From positions 12,409-76,408 of the forward strand of contig CALGAP010000015.1 in the NCBI GenBank assembly GCA_937958995.1: a stretch of DNA of 64,000 bases, read 5' to 3'. Both the position numbers and the translations under genes were made by a program. The DNA is from an uncultured Chitinophagaceae bacterium (GTDB lineage: Bacteria; Bacteroidota; Bacteroidia; Chitinophagales; Chitinophagaceae). How positions within the stretch are numbered: the stretch's first letter is position 1; each line of letters starts with the position of its first letter. Below the pieces are notes generated by a model that saw nothing but the letters and a program-made list of their open reading frames with translations, was not told the origin of the DNA and did not search any database. This document shows, in pieces, positions 51,951-61,490 of this stretch.

Positions 51951-54209
51951 TTATTTATCATTTTTATGTGCTGCATAAATCTTTGTGCCTCCGTCGGTGG
52001 TGGTAACCACAATGGCGGGCTTTTCCTTCTTCTCAGCAGCATGCGGCTTGCCGGTACCATGAACCTGGGCCAGGGTGGGGGCAATTACCAGCGATACAAT
52101 AGACATCAGTTTGATCAGGATATTCATGGAAGGACCGGAAGTGTCTTTGAAAGGATCACCTACGGTATCACCTGTCACTGATGCTTTATGCGGTTCTGAT
52201 TTCTTATAGTAAGTTTCACCGGCTATTTCAACGCCTTTCTCAAACGATTTTTTGGCATTATCCCAGGCACCGCCGGCATTGTTCTGGAACATACCCATCA
52301 GCACGCCACTTACAGTAGCGCCTGCCAGGAAACCGCCCAATGCCTCAGGACCCAACACAAATCCGATGATGATGGGAGAGATGATAGCTATGGAGCCGGG
52401 CGCCATCATTTTTTTGATAGAAGCCTCGGTAGAGATAGCTACGCATTTATCATATTCGGGTTTACCCTTGCCTTCCATAATACCGGGGATGGAGCGGAAT
52501 TGCCTGCGCACTTCCTCTACCATGGCCATGGCGGCTTTACCTACGGCCTGGATGGCAAGTGATGAAAATATAAATGGTATCATGCCACCTACGAAGAGAG
52601 CGGCCAATACATCTGCTTTGTAAATGTCGATACCCGGAATACCTGCCACACCAACGAAGGCCGCAAACAATGCGAGCGCTGTGAGGGCGGCTGAGGCGAT
52701 AGCGAAACCTTTACCGGTGGCAGCGGTGGTGTTACCAACGGCGTCGAGCACGTCGGTTTTTTCGCGCACTTCCTTAGGCAGTTCGCTCATTTCGGCAATA
52801 CCACCAGCGTTGTCGGCAATAGGACCGAAAGCGTCGATGGCCAATTGCATAGCAGTGGTCGCCATCATACCGGCGGCTGCAATACCTACGCCATACAGAC
52901 CGGCGCATTCGTAGGAACCCCAGATACCAGCGGCCAGTACCAGGATGGGCAACAGGGTAGATTCCATACCTACCGCCAGGCCACCGATTACGTTGGTAGC
53001 ATGACCCGTAGCAGACTGACGCACGATAGTCAAAACCGGGCGTTTACCCATTGCCGTATAGTATTCAGTAATGATACTCATGAGAGTACCCACTGCAAGG
53101 CCCACTACGATAGAACCGAGTATGCCTTCGCGGGTAAATGTCTTGGCGCCTGCGGCAATATCTCCACCTTCGGTGATATCGCGGAGGAGGTGCATATTGC
53201 CTGCGGGAACAAGCCAGTATACGAGGGCAACAGAGGCGATAGCAGTAAGAATGATCGAGCCCCAGTTACCCATGTTCAATGCTTTCTGAACATTAGCTGT
53301 GCTGATACCTGCAGAATCGCTGATGCGAACAAACAGGGTACCCACAATGGAGAAGATGATACCAACACCGGCAATCATCATGGGCAGCAGTATCAGCGAG
53401 AGACCGCCGAAGTTGTCATTCACCACGGCTTCCTGTCCGAGTACCATGGTGGCGAGCACCGTGGCCACATACGAACCAAACAGGTCGGCGCCCATGCCGG
53501 CTACGTCGCCCACGTTGTCACCTACGTTGTCGGCGATGGTGGCGGGGTTGCGGGGATCGTCTTCCGGAATGCCGGCTTCCACTTTACCTACCAGGTCGGC
53601 GCCAACGTCGGCAGCCTTGGTATAGATGCCACCGCCCACGCGTGCAAAGAGCGCGATGGATTCGGCACCCAGCGAGAAGCCTGTGAGCACCTCAATGGTT
53701 TTGAGCATGTCTGCCGAGTTCACCGCAGATTCCGGGGCGAAAATGGCTTTTAATACTATGAACAATCCACCCAGTCCCAGTACTGCCAGGCCAGCCACAC
53801 CAAGGCCCATTACTGAGCCCCCGGTGAAGGAAACTGCCAGCGCTTTGCTAAGGCTGGTGCGGGCGGCATGAGCCGTGCGCACATTGGCCTTGGTGGCGAT
53901 GCGCATACCTATATAACCGGCTACAGCGCTGAACACGGCGCCGATTATGAAGGCAATAGCAATAGAGGGGTGAGAGTTGGGGTTGGCACCGGCCATCAGG
54001 GCCAGCAAGATGGCCACAATAACTACGAAATAGGCCAGTATTTTCCATTCGGCACGGAGAAAGGCCATTGCACCTTCGGCAATGTACTTGCTGATCTCTT
54101 TCATCCGGTCAGAACCAGCGTCCTGCTTAGAAACCCAGTTGAATTTGAGAAATGTATAGAGCAAACCAATGGCACCCATTACCGGGACGAGATAGAGAAG
54201 ATTAGTCAT
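51951..54209 (-). CDS. hppA: Membrane-bound, cation-pumping pyrophosphatase (K+-dependent type)
   Basis: A 752-residue membrane protein with about 16 helices. It couples pyrophosphate hydrolysis to Na+ and/or H+ export across the inner membrane. Catalytic loop: DVGADLVGKVEAGIPEDDPR with NPATIADNVGDNVGDVAGMG next; further sites DNAGGIAEM and the late AWDNAKKSFEKG. GNTTAATGKG carries Ala where K+-independent enzymes have Lys, so K+-dependent. The last 40 residues are an extra hydrophilic, Lys-rich tail. Monocistronic with its own promoter box and terminator. Confidence 0.96.
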   Translation of the reverse strand: MTNLLYLVPVMGAIGLLYTFLKFNWVSKQDAGSDRMKEISKYIAEGAMAFLRAEWKILAYFVVIVAILLALMAGANPNSHPSIAIAFIIGAVFSAVAGYIGMRIATKANVRTAHAARTSLSKALAVSFTGGSVMGLGVAGLAVLGLGGLFIVLKAIFAPESAVNSADMLKTIEVLTGFSLGAESIALFARVGGGIYTKAADVGADLVGKVEAGIPEDDPRNPATIADNVGDNVGDVAGMGADLFGSYVATVLATMVLGQEAVVNDNFGGLSLILLPMMIAGVGIIFSIVGTLFVRISDSAGISTANVQKALNMGNWGSIILTAIASVALVYWLVPAGNMHLLRDITEGGDIAAGAKTFTREGILGSIVVGLAVGTLMSIITEYYTAMGKRPVLTIVRQSATGHATNVIGGLAVGMESTLLPILVLAAGIWGSYECAGLYGVGIAAAGMMATTAMQLAIDAFGPIADNAGGIAEMSELPKEVREKTDVLDAVGNTTAATGKGFAIASAALTALALFAAFVGVAGIPGIDIYKADVLAALFVGGMIPFIFSSLAIQAVGKAAMAMVEEVRRQFRSIPGIMEGKGKPEYDKCVAISTEASIKKMMAPGSIAIISPIIIGFVLGPEALGGFLAGATVSGVLMGMFQNNAGGAWDNAKKSFEKGVEIAGETYYKKSEPHKASVTGDTVGDPFKDTSGPSMNILIKLMSIVSLVIAPTLAQVHGTGKPHAAEKKEKPAIVVTTTDGGTKIYAAHKNDK

Positions 54210-54249
54210 AATCTCTTGATTCTTATTCGGGTTGTAATTTTAAGGACGG

Positions 54250-54257
54250 CAAAAATA
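54250..54257 (-). promoter_or_regulatory. -7 promoter box of hppA
   Basis: TATTTTTG on the minus strand, an exact TAnnTTTG match, 41 nt upstream of the start codon. Confidence 0.6.
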
Positions 54258-54298
54258 GGGGAAAAAAACGATAAAGATGAAATAGAAGGGGGATTTAG

Positions 54299-54471
54299 AG
54301 ATCACGGATTTGACGCCGATTAAGGGATCACTGATTTTACGCGGATTAATGAATTACACGGATTCCAATGAATTGGCAGATTGCAACAGGGGGATGAAAT
54401 CCCAAAGCTTCCCCGTGTCCATTAATCAGCGTAAAATCCGTGATTCATCGCTCCGGTATAAATCCGTGATT
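54299..54471. repeat. Long imperfect inverted repeat (ATCCGTGATT type)
   Basis: Arms about 52 nt (54299-54350 and 54419-54471). The best-paired part is ATCACGGATTT and ATTTTACGCGGATTAATG with their complements; other positions diverge. The right arm runs to the stop codon of the AsmA-like gene. Vocabulary shared with 23551-23647. Confidence 0.75.
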
Positions 54472-57400
54472 ACTGCTTCTTAGTGGTATCTTTTTTATTC
54501 AAAATACCCTTCAATAATCCCTTCGCCTTGTCCTCTACCTCCTTCTTGGTGTCCTTCTTCTCGGTGGTATCCTTTTCACCCGAGAGACGCTTCGCCAGCT
54601 CTTCCTTGGCCTGCTCGGCCAGGTCTTTCTTGATGGATTGTAAAGTGTCTTTGGCTGCCTGTTTGGCTACGGCCACGGCACTGTCGGCGGCGGCTTTCTT
54701 TTCTTCAACGAAGGATTTGGCCTGGTCTTTCAGCTGGTCGGTCAGACTGCCTGCCATGTTGGCGAGGTCTGTCTTAACAGTGGGATTGGTAATAGTACCG
54801 CCCAGGTTCACTCGAAGATTGACAGTTTCACCAACATTAACGGGAATGCCTTTTGAGCTGGCCTGCGATGCGAGATTATTAACCAGTTCATTTGCTTGGG
54901 TACCGAGTTTTTCGCGCGGCACTTTCAGGTTTACGATATAGTCTATGGATTGATCGAGGCCATGCATGCCGCCGATCTCCATTTCAATATCTTTTACTTT
55001 TACCGTAAATGGTTTTTTGATCAGCACTTTGCCATTGGCAAATTCAAAATGTGTTTTGATATCTTTTAACGAAATGGCCTGCAAGGTTTCTATGTTCAAT
55101 GTGCTGGCCATTTTTTCCAGCGGCGCAAATTTGCTCAGGAATCCATCTATCAGGAACAAGGCTCCCTCGCCGGTCAGCGTTCCAAAGTCGGGCATCATAT
55201 CTTCACCCAGTCTGCCACTCATGGTGAGGTTAGAGTTAAGATTGCCCGCAATAAACTTTCCGATGGGCATCAGCTTCTGCACCGTGTTGAAAGCGTAGAA
55301 AGTCTTTTGTACATCAAGATTCTTCAGATCATACCCGAGCGAGATGGCGGGTTTCTTTTTACTATCTTTTGTGGAATAAGAGCCGCTCAGTGCTATGGTG
55401 CCGCCCAACGCTTCCATCTTCACATTTTTCAACGATACAGTTTCATCTTTCAGCACCAGGGTGCCTTCCACATTTTTATATTCTACCTTATCGTAGATAA
55501 CATTGTTGGCTTTTGCATTCAGCATAAGGGCAATATTCGCGGGTACCACAAAGGGTTCGCTCGCGGCAGCAGAGGTGGTATCGGCGCTTGCTTCCGTGCC
55601 GGTAGTGCCCATCAGTTTATTCAGATCCACTCTGCCGGCTGACACATTCAAAGTACCCGCCAGCGGCTCATCTTTCAGTGCGTAGCCGATCAGGTTATCA
55701 AAACTTCCATTGGCGGAGAAATCGGTGCCCATGAAACTACCTACCACATTGCTCACCGACACATTCTTCGGGTTGAAAGTAAGCTGCGTACTCTTCAGGT
55801 TCACACCATCTGGGTAGTCTTTCGATTTATAGCTGATATCCGACACATTCACGGTGCCGGCTGTTTGTATAGCGTCGTAACGGCTATTATCAATCATCGA
55901 TTTTTTCCCCTTAAAAGAAACGTTCGCATTCAGTAAACCCGCCAGAGAAGTACCGGGCTCAAAGGTGTAGAACTGAGACACATTCGCCAGGTTGAACGAA
56001 CCTTTGGCGTTGCCATCGAAATAAGGGTCCGACGCCAGAGTTTTCAATAACAAACTCAGATCCACCACGTCTTTGCCCACTTCAATATGCGCGGCGGGTA
56101 CCTGCACCACCAAATCATCGGGAACCGAAGTGGAAACAGTAGGAGCGCTGATATTGATTTTAGCGCTGGTATTTTGTATAGGTTGAGGAAACGATTTTGA
56201 CGCGTAATACAGGTTGTTAATATCAATAGAACCTGCTGCGCTAAATGGTCCTGGTTTCTGCTCCATCACCACCGATAAGTTGCCGTTTGCCTGCACGTCG
56301 GCGCTCACGGTGCCGCTAAGCTTGGTGCCTGCTTCCAGCGGAACCATTTGCGTAATACCACCGAGGTCGAGTTTGCCTTTGGCTTTCGCATCAATATACT
56401 GATCGGTGAGGGGCTTTTTAAATAATACAGTAAAATCGAAGGGATCGTCACCGAATTCAATATGGCCTTTTGAAATATCAACGACTGTATTGTCTGTAAC
56501 GCCATCGGGATTGTTGACGTGCGCAACGATATTGATATTCTTAACCTGTTTGGGCAGATCGGGATACTGGAAGAACCCTTCTTCAATTTCCAGGTTGATG
56601 GCATAAGAAGGAATCTGCGAATTGCTCATCGTTCCCTTTACAAAACCATCGAAAATGGCTTTGCCGCCGGTTTTTATTTTTTCAAAATCTTTCTGGTAAA
56701 TAGCGGGTATCAGCGAGAGTATGCTCTTGAAATCTGTTGACGGTGCCTTGAAGGTGATATCCATATTGTAAACGCTGTCGTTCACCATATGGAATAATCC
56801 AGCCGTGGAAATCTTTAAATCATTCAATGCAATCTCGTCAGTCTGCCAGCTATATTTTCCTTCAGTAGTATTGATCTGTATATCGGCGTCGATCGATGTT
56901 TTTGTTTTGTTGAGGTAGGGAATGCCGCCATATACAAAAGTGACAGCATCGGCGCGGGTATCGGTCTGCAGCGTGAATTCATCGGCGGTGAAATCACCGC
57001 TGCCTTCGTGGTACAGGTTCACAATTTCGCTGCTCATACCGGTGGTAGCATCTTCATAGTATACATAGCCGTTTTTGATGGCGTATTTCTGCAGGTTCAT
57101 CTTAAATGAAGAAGTTTCCGAAGCAGCAGTATCTTCTTCACCTGTTGTTTTTGCGATGTCCCAGTTGGCTTTTCCATCCTTATTCACGAGCGCATGCACG
57201 CGCGGTTCGTTCACATTTACAGCATACACTTTCATTTCATCGCCGCTGATAACGCTGAAGAGATTGACGGCCACATCAATTTCTCTGGCACTTACCAGTG
57301 TATCTTTGGCAAATTCATCAATGCCCACCACCTGCAGTCCTTCCAATGCTACCGACACACGCGGAAAGCGGCGGAAAAAAGAAAGATCCAGGTCTGCAAA

Positions 57401-57544
57401 ATCAACCTTTGCATTGATGCTTTTATTGATCTCCTGCTTAACGATCTTGATAATTTTGCCTTTGAATATAAAGGGGGCTACAAAAAGTATAACCAATAAG
57501 GCAAGAAGGGTAATTCCGCTTATCTTGAGGATCTTTTTAAGCAT
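54470..57544 (-). CDS. AsmA-like envelope protein
   Basis: A 1024-residue protein with one N-terminal helix (ISGITLLALLVILFVAPFIF) and a very long periplasmic beta-rich region typical of the AsmA/TamB-like lipid-transport superfamily. AsmA N-terminal features: ISKSINAKVDFADLDLSFFRRFPRVSVALEGL (read from the KIVKQEINKSIN helix on). AsmA-2-like C-terminal segment around 800-930 (GEGALFLIDGFLSKFAPLEKMASTLNI as one conserved block, in two parts). The last 110 residues are a Lys/Ala/Asp-rich charged tail. Probably moves lipids or stabilises the outer membrane. Divergent from TrmH. Confidence 0.88.
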   Translation of the reverse strand: MLKKILKISGITLLALLVILFVAPFIFKGKIIKIVKQEINKSINAKVDFADLDLSFFRRFPRVSVALEGLQVVGIDEFAKDTLVSAREIDVAVNLFSVISGDEMKVYAVNVNEPRVHALVNKDGKANWDIAKTTGEEDTAASETSSFKMNLQKYAIKNGYVYYEDATTGMSSEIVNLYHEGSGDFTADEFTLQTDTRADAVTFVYGGIPYLNKTKTSIDADIQINTTEGKYSWQTDEIALNDLKISTAGLFHMVNDSVYNMDITFKAPSTDFKSILSLIPAIYQKDFEKIKTGGKAIFDGFVKGTMSNSQIPSYAINLEIEEGFFQYPDLPKQVKNINIVAHVNNPDGVTDNTVVDISKGHIEFGDDPFDFTVLFKKPLTDQYIDAKAKGKLDLGGITQMVPLEAGTKLSGTVSADVQANGNLSVVMEQKPGPFSAAGSIDINNLYYASKSFPQPIQNTSAKINISAPTVSTSVPDDLVVQVPAAHIEVGKDVVDLSLLLKTLASDPYFDGNAKGSFNLANVSQFYTFEPGTSLAGLLNANVSFKGKKSMIDNSRYDAIQTAGTVNVSDISYKSKDYPDGVNLKSTQLTFNPKNVSVSNVVGSFMGTDFSANGSFDNLIGYALKDEPLAGTLNVSAGRVDLNKLMGTTGTEASADTTSAAASEPFVVPANIALMLNAKANNVIYDKVEYKNVEGTLVLKDETVSLKNVKMEALGGTIALSGSYSTKDSKKKPAISLGYDLKNLDVQKTFYAFNTVQKLMPIGKFIAGNLNSNLTMSGRLGEDMMPDFGTLTGEGALFLIDGFLSKFAPLEKMASTLNIETLQAISLKDIKTHFEFANGKVLIKKPFTVKVKDIEMEIGGMHGLDQSIDYIVNLKVPREKLGTQANELVNNLASQASSKGIPVNVGETVNLRVNLGGTITNPTVKTDLANMAGSLTDQLKDQAKSFVEEKKAAADSAVAVAKQAAKDTLQSIKKDLAEQAKEELAKRLSGEKDTTEKKDTKKEVEDKAKGLLKGILNKKDTTKKQ

Positions 57545-57629
57545 AGGTTACTGGTTTGGTGATGGTTACACGGATTATGGGGTGTTTTTGTATTTTAGAT
57601 AATTGATAAAATTAATAGATTTCGGAAAT

Positions 57630-58217
57630 ATGACGCCAGAAAGACGCGAACGACTGCTTTCAGTGCTAAATAAACGGCAAAATGATCTCACTGTTGTTTT
57701 GGAAAATGTTTTTGACCCGCATAATATTTCGGCAGTTATGCGCACCTGCGATGCGGTGGGGGTGCAGGAGATATATGTATTGAACACAAAAATTCCGCGT
57801 CATAAGAAATGGGGAGCCAAGAGCAGCAGCAGCGCGGCCAAATGGTTGACCGTTCACCAGTTTACCGATGCCAACGAATGTTTTGCAGCGCTGCGCGCAA
57901 AATATTCCACCATATTGACAACGCATCTTAGCCCGGGCGCATCCTACCTGTACGATCTGGACCTCACCGGCAGCATGGCGCTGGTATTTGGTAACGAGCA
58001 TTCGGGCGTGAGCGAGGAGATAAGAGATATGGCTGATGGTAATTTTATCATTCCCCAGGTGGGTATCATCAGGTCGCTGAATATTTCGGTGGCTTGCGCA
58101 GTTACTTTATATGAAGCCTACCGGCAAAAGTCGGCCGCAGGTCATTATGCCAAGCCAAAGCTGCAGGGCGAGATGAGAGAGGCGCTGCTGGAAGCATGGG
58201 GAGTGGAAGAGGAGTGA
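57630..58217 (+). CDS. TrmH-family tRNA/rRNA ribose 2'-O-methyltransferase (SpoU)
   Basis: About 195 residues from the ATG at 57630 (MTPERRERLLSVL); a TTG at 57603 is less likely. SpoU motifs: VVLENVFDPHNISAVMRTCDAVG (motif 1, with NxxAxxRT), LVFGNEHSGVSEE (motif 2), and IIPQVGIIRSLNISVACAVTLYE (motif 3). It resembles TrmH, which methylates G18 of tRNA with SAM via a trefoil-knot fold. Followed after 68 nt by a TlpA-like gene. Confidence 0.9.
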   Translation: MTPERRERLLSVLNKRQNDLTVVLENVFDPHNISAVMRTCDAVGVQEIYVLNTKIPRHKKWGAKSSSSAAKWLTVHQFTDANECFAALRAKYSTILTTHLSPGASYLYDLDLTGSMALVFGNEHSGVSEEIRDMADGNFIIPQVGIIRSLNISVACAVTLYEAYRQKSAAGHYAKPKLQGEMREALLEAWGVEEE

Positions 58218-58220
58218 GAG

Positions 58221-58262
58221 AATATTGAATTTGAATTTGAAGTTGAAATTGAAATTGAATAG
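58221..58262. repeat. Half element of the TTGAATTTGAA repeat family
   Basis: Begins AATATTGAATTTGAATTTGA, continuing the same 22-nt string found in the 25307 repeat arm (25308-25329), then degenerates into GTTGAAATTGAAATTGAA. No complementary arm is seen nearby. Lies between the TrmH and TlpA-like genes. Confidence 0.7.
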
Positions 58263-58285
58263 TTGGTTGAAAATAAAAATTTGAT

Positions 58286-58771
58286 ATGAAAAAGTATTTT
58301 TTGCTGATTGGTGTTTTGTTGGTGGGGATGATGGCGATGGGGCAGGAGTTGAAAAGAGTAAAGATTGAGGAGGTGGAGGAGTATATCAAGAATGGCAGGC
58401 ATCCAATGCTGGTTAGTTTTTGGGCTATCTGGTGTGCGCCCTGCGTGGAGGAGATTCCGTGGTTGCAGGAGGCAGTAGAGCGGCATAAGGCGGACAGCGT
58501 AGAGCTGGTGCTGGTGAGCCTGGATTTTAAGACATATTATCCGAATAAGATTCTTGAGTTTATAAAGGAGAAAAAATTTAAGGCTACGTTCTTCTGGCTG
58601 GATGAAACGGATGCCGATTATTTTTGCCCGCGCATTGATAAGAAATGGGATGGCGCAATACCGGTAACGTTACTGGTGAACAATAAGACTGGCTATCGGA
58701 AATTTGTGAATCGTCAAATGACCGACCGGCAGGTGGGACCTGAAGTAAAGAGCCTGGTGGGCGCTCAATAG
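58286..58771 (+). CDS. TlpA/thioredoxin-like exported redox protein
   Basis: A 161-residue protein with signal (FLLIGVLLVGMMAMGQ). Thioredoxin fold with WAIWCAPCVEEIPWL, redox Cys50 and Cys53, and IPVTLLVNNKTG with the cis-Pro. Likely periplasmic thiol-disulfide exchange, for example in cytochrome c maturation. Its stop overlaps by 7 nt the 3' end of a small minus-strand ORF. Confidence 0.9.
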   Translation: MKKYFLLIGVLLVGMMAMGQELKRVKIEEVEEYIKNGRHPMLVSFWAIWCAPCVEEIPWLQEAVERHKADSVELVLVSLDFKTYYPNKILEFIKEKKFKATFFWLDETDADYFCPRIDKKWDGAIPVTLLVNNKTGYRKFVNRQMTDRQVGPEVKSLVGAQ

Positions 58772-58884
58772 TTCGTATCCTTTTCCCAAAAATCTTCACC
58801 TCTTCTCTTCTTCTTAATCACCATCACAATAAACCAGGTGATCAATACGAAGGCAAGAATCAGCATTACGAAGGGGACTATCAT
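58765..58884 (-). CDS. Possible 39-aa single-helix membrane protein
   Basis: ATG at 58884, stop TGA at 58767-58765. One hydrophobic helix (MIVPFVMLILAFVLITWFIV, then MVI) followed by KKKRRGEDFWEKD, the positive-inside pattern of a small integral membrane protein with a charged cytosolic tail. No family is named. It fills the gap between two convergent genes and overlaps the TlpA-like stop by 7 nt. Coding status rests on composition only. Confidence 0.5.
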   Translation of the reverse strand: MIVPFVMLILAFVLITWFIVMVIKKKRRGEDFWEKDTNY

Positions 58885-58896
58885 GCACCCGTAACC

Positions 58897-59517
58897 CTAT
58901 TTGTTTTTCAATTCATCACGAATTGACTTCGCTTCACTAAGGTGTTTCTTCAAAGTCGGTATCTGCTTGCTGGCAAATTCCCTTACTGAAGGGTCGTTGG
59001 TTTCTTTGGCTATGTCTTCAAACTTCTTGATATCTGCTTCATGATCGTCAACCATCATTTTGATATAATCTTTATCAAATTCAGCTCCTGTTTTTTCTCT
59101 CAGGTTGTTGATGTGCCTTTGATGTTTGTCGGTTAATGTTGCAGGTATGTTGGCTTTGCCACTAACAGCCGCTTTCAGTTCGTTGTTAGCCTGGCTATGA
59201 TCTCGCACCATCATGGCGCCAAATTCTTTCACGCGTTGATGGGTTGCCTGTTGTTGCGCCAACTGCCCCAGTTCTACTTCCATCATGCCACCGCTTGCCG
59301 CTTCAATTACAAAGTCGCGCGTGTTATTATCCAGCGATGACTCCATTCCCATAGCACCCGATGTGGTATCCATATTGTCATCCACGCGGGTATTGTCGGG
59401 CCCACGCTCAATAGCGGTTGAATCGCCGTCGGCACGAGTACCGTCGCTGGTATCCTGGCATGACGCCAATGCAATAGCTCCACCCATTATCATCAAAGAA
59501 AAAATTTTCGTTTTCAT
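58897..59517 (-). CDS. DUF4142 lipoprotein (ferritin-like)
   Basis: A 206-residue lipoprotein (MKTKIFSLMIMGGAIALASC). After a 45-residue Asp/Thr-rich linker, a DUF4142 domain (about 68-200) of four helices: FVIEAASGGMMEVELGQLAQ, REFGAMMVRDHSQANNELKA (VKEFGAMMVRDHS), FDKDYIKMMVDDHEADIKKF, each with His/Glu/Asp that could bind metal. Periplasmic, stress-linked in other Bacteroidota; no reaction known. Confidence 0.93.
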   Translation of the reverse strand: MKTKIFSLMIMGGAIALASCQDTSDGTRADGDSTAIERGPDNTRVDDNMDTTSGAMGMESSLDNNTRDFVIEAASGGMMEVELGQLAQQQATHQRVKEFGAMMVRDHSQANNELKAAVSGKANIPATLTDKHQRHINNLREKTGAEFDKDYIKMMVDDHEADIKKFEDIAKETNDPSVREFASKQIPTLKKHLSEAKSIRDELKNK

Positions 59518-59721
59518 AAATATCTTTTTTAGTTCAGTATGAGAGGTATAAAATCCGTGCCATCAGGCATTATGGCTACATTCCCCTGTAGAAGAATATC
59601 AACAGTGCCGGTTTTTATGCAGAAAAAGTGAAAATGCTTTCAATTAAAGTTCAAACATGCCGGCATTATAGGTCATTCACGGTGTTGCTATGTTTTCACA
59701 CTTATTGAAAACTGTGCGCGC

Positions 59722-59755
59722 AAAAAAAAAGAAGCCGCTGAACAGCGGCCTCTTC
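59722..59755 (-). terminator. Rho-independent terminator of the thioredoxin-like gene
   Basis: Stem GCCGCT (59734-59739) / AGCGGC (59744-59749), loop GAAC. On the minus strand it is followed by nine Ts (59730-59722). Confidence 0.85.
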
Positions 59756-59779
59756 AATATAGATTTTAAAAACGGGCTC

Positions 59780-60385
59780 TTAAGAAATGCGCTTGATACC
59801 GCAGCCAACAAATTTGGTTTCTTTGGTGGTTACTTCTTTGCCGGCCAGCATTTCTTCTACTGCTGTTTTAAGGTGTTTTTTATTTACGCCGCTGGGGTCA
59901 GACGGGCTATCGTCAATCGCGCCATGATAAACCAGTTTTCCTTCTTTGTTGAAAAGGAAAATTTCAGGAGTGCGGGTAGCGCCGAATGCGTCAGCCAGTT
60001 CGTGGTTCTTATCTACGGTATAGTACCAGCTGAAATTTTCTTTTTTAGCATAGGCCTGCATATCTTCAAAGCCATCGCCATTGCCGCGGGTAGCCTCGTT
60101 GGAATTGAGCAGCACAACGCCGATACTCTGATCCAGCGTCCATTTGGCTACTTCATTGATGCGGCTTTGATATCCTTTAACCACAGGGCAGGTATTGCAG
60201 CTGAAAATCACCAGCAGGCCATTTTCTTTGACGGCGCTTTTCAGGGTTATTTCTTTGCCTGAGATATCTTTCAGCTTAACGTCCCCCTTGGGCATGGTAG
60301 AGCCTATAGGAAGGGGATCGTTAATGGTAAAGGCCATTAATGCCAATACCGGTACAAACAGTAAGGTGATCAAGGCATTTTTCAT
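59780..60385 (-). CDS. Thioredoxin-fold (redoxin) exported protein
   Basis: A 201-residue protein with signal (ALITLLFVPVLALMAFT). A redoxin domain has VIFSCNTCPVVKGYQSRI, with Cys63 and Cys66 in a CNTC active site instead of CGPC, and ATRTPEIFLF with the cis-Pro. The pattern matches a group of Bacteroidota and Planctomycetota peroxiredoxin-like, membrane-associated redoxins. Likely periplasmic; partner unknown. It is followed by a strong terminator and is monocistronic. Confidence 0.88.
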   Translation of the reverse strand: MKNALITLLFVPVLALMAFTINDPLPIGSTMPKGDVKLKDISGKEITLKSAVKENGLLVIFSCNTCPVVKGYQSRINEVAKWTLDQSIGVVLLNSNEATRGNGDGFEDMQAYAKKENFSWYYTVDKNHELADAFGATRTPEIFLFNKEGKLVYHGAIDDSPSDPSGVNKKHLKTAVEEMLAGKEVTTKETKFVGCGIKRIS

Positions 60386-60510
60386 GACGAGTATATTTTG
60401 GTATAATGGAATGGAACTTTGGACGATAAAATTTAGCTAAAAATCGCGTGGCCAAGAGAAAAAATGAGAAGAGTGAGAATATAAGAGGATGGGCGGATGT
60501 CTTTAACCTC

Positions 60511-61482
60511 CTAAATCTCAAGCTCTTTAATCTCAGCCTCTTCCTGTTCGTGCTTTTGCCTTTCTGCCGACAATGCCTTAATGGAATGAATACTCACGTT
60601 CAGTTCATAGCCAATCAGTAATACCAGCGAGTTGATGTAAATAATTGTCATCAGTACAATAATTGTACCTATTGACCCGTACAGCGCATTATATTTCCCA
60701 AAATTATTGAGGAAGATAGAAAAGCCCAGGGTTGTTAATATGCTCAGGAAAGTGGCCAGTATGGTACCCGGCGAAGTTAGTTTCCATCGCTTTTGTATGG
60801 CCGGGGCATATTTGTAAATAAAGCCGATGGCATAAAAGATCAGCGCCACTATGATGAACCAGCGCAGGAATCGTATCAGGTAAATCAGGGTTTTGTCGTG
60901 AAGACCCATCCACCGCAACACCATGCCCTGCATAATGAGCAGTATCAGGCAAACCAGTATCAGGCCCATTATGATCAGGGTAAGTTTAATGGCTGTCCAG
61001 CGGCTCTGCAGACCAGTGCGTTTTTCAAAACCGATATAGTTTTTGTTGAATGATCGCATCAGTCCCATCATACCGTTCGATGCAAAGAATATCAACAACA
61101 GGAAACCAAACGACAGCAAGCCTATGCGCGGTTCTTTGAAAAAACTGTCTATAAAGTCGGTGATCTGCTGGTTGTATTCCGGGCTTGGCATAATGTCGCG
61201 CACCAGTCTTTTCAATTGCCGCACAATCAGCCGTGTGTTAATGAAAGGCAGGTTAGGAATCAGGGTAAACAAAAAGAGACACATCGGGGGGATGGCCATA
61301 ATGAAGTTGTAAGAAATAGCCGATGCCCTTTCGGTGAGTCCTACTTTTTTTACTTGTTCAAAAAAGAAAACTCCCACATCATACAAGGGTACTTTTTCAA
61401 AACCCGGGAGGATGATCTTTTTACTCTTCTCAGTGACGAAGCGTACCGGGGGCGAGCTTAATATGATGCGTTCAAAGTTCAT
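60511..61482 (-). CDS. YihY/UPF0761 family membrane protein
   Basis: A 323-residue inner-membrane protein with about six helices. Family features: LTERASAISYNFIMAIPPMCLFLFTL (read in parts), LLIFFASNGMMGLMRSFNKNY and YKYAPAIQKRWKLTSPGTILA, the YKYAP motif. Formerly called ribonuclease BN/BrkB by error; the function in Bacteroidota is unknown. Charged C-terminal tail. It lies 8 nt downstream of mltG, same strand. Confidence 0.92.
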   Translation of the reverse strand: MNFERIILSSPPVRFVTEKSKKIILPGFEKVPLYDVGVFFFEQVKKVGLTERASAISYNFIMAIPPMCLFLFTLIPNLPFINTRLIVRQLKRLVRDIMPSPEYNQQITDFIDSFFKEPRIGLLSFGFLLLIFFASNGMMGLMRSFNKNYIGFEKRTGLQSRWTAIKLTLIIMGLILVCLILLIMQGMVLRWMGLHDKTLIYLIRFLRWFIIVALIFYAIGFIYKYAPAIQKRWKLTSPGTILATFLSILTTLGFSIFLNNFGKYNALYGSIGTIIVLMTIIYINSLVLLIGYELNVSIHSIKALSAERQKHEQEEAEIKELEI

Positions 61483-61490
61483 TGATTCAT

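Noticed and set aside
52845..53753. 302-aa plus-strand ORF inside hppA
   Set aside because: It is antisense to the conserved pyrophosphatase frame and His/Gly-rich by codon mirroring, with no family features.
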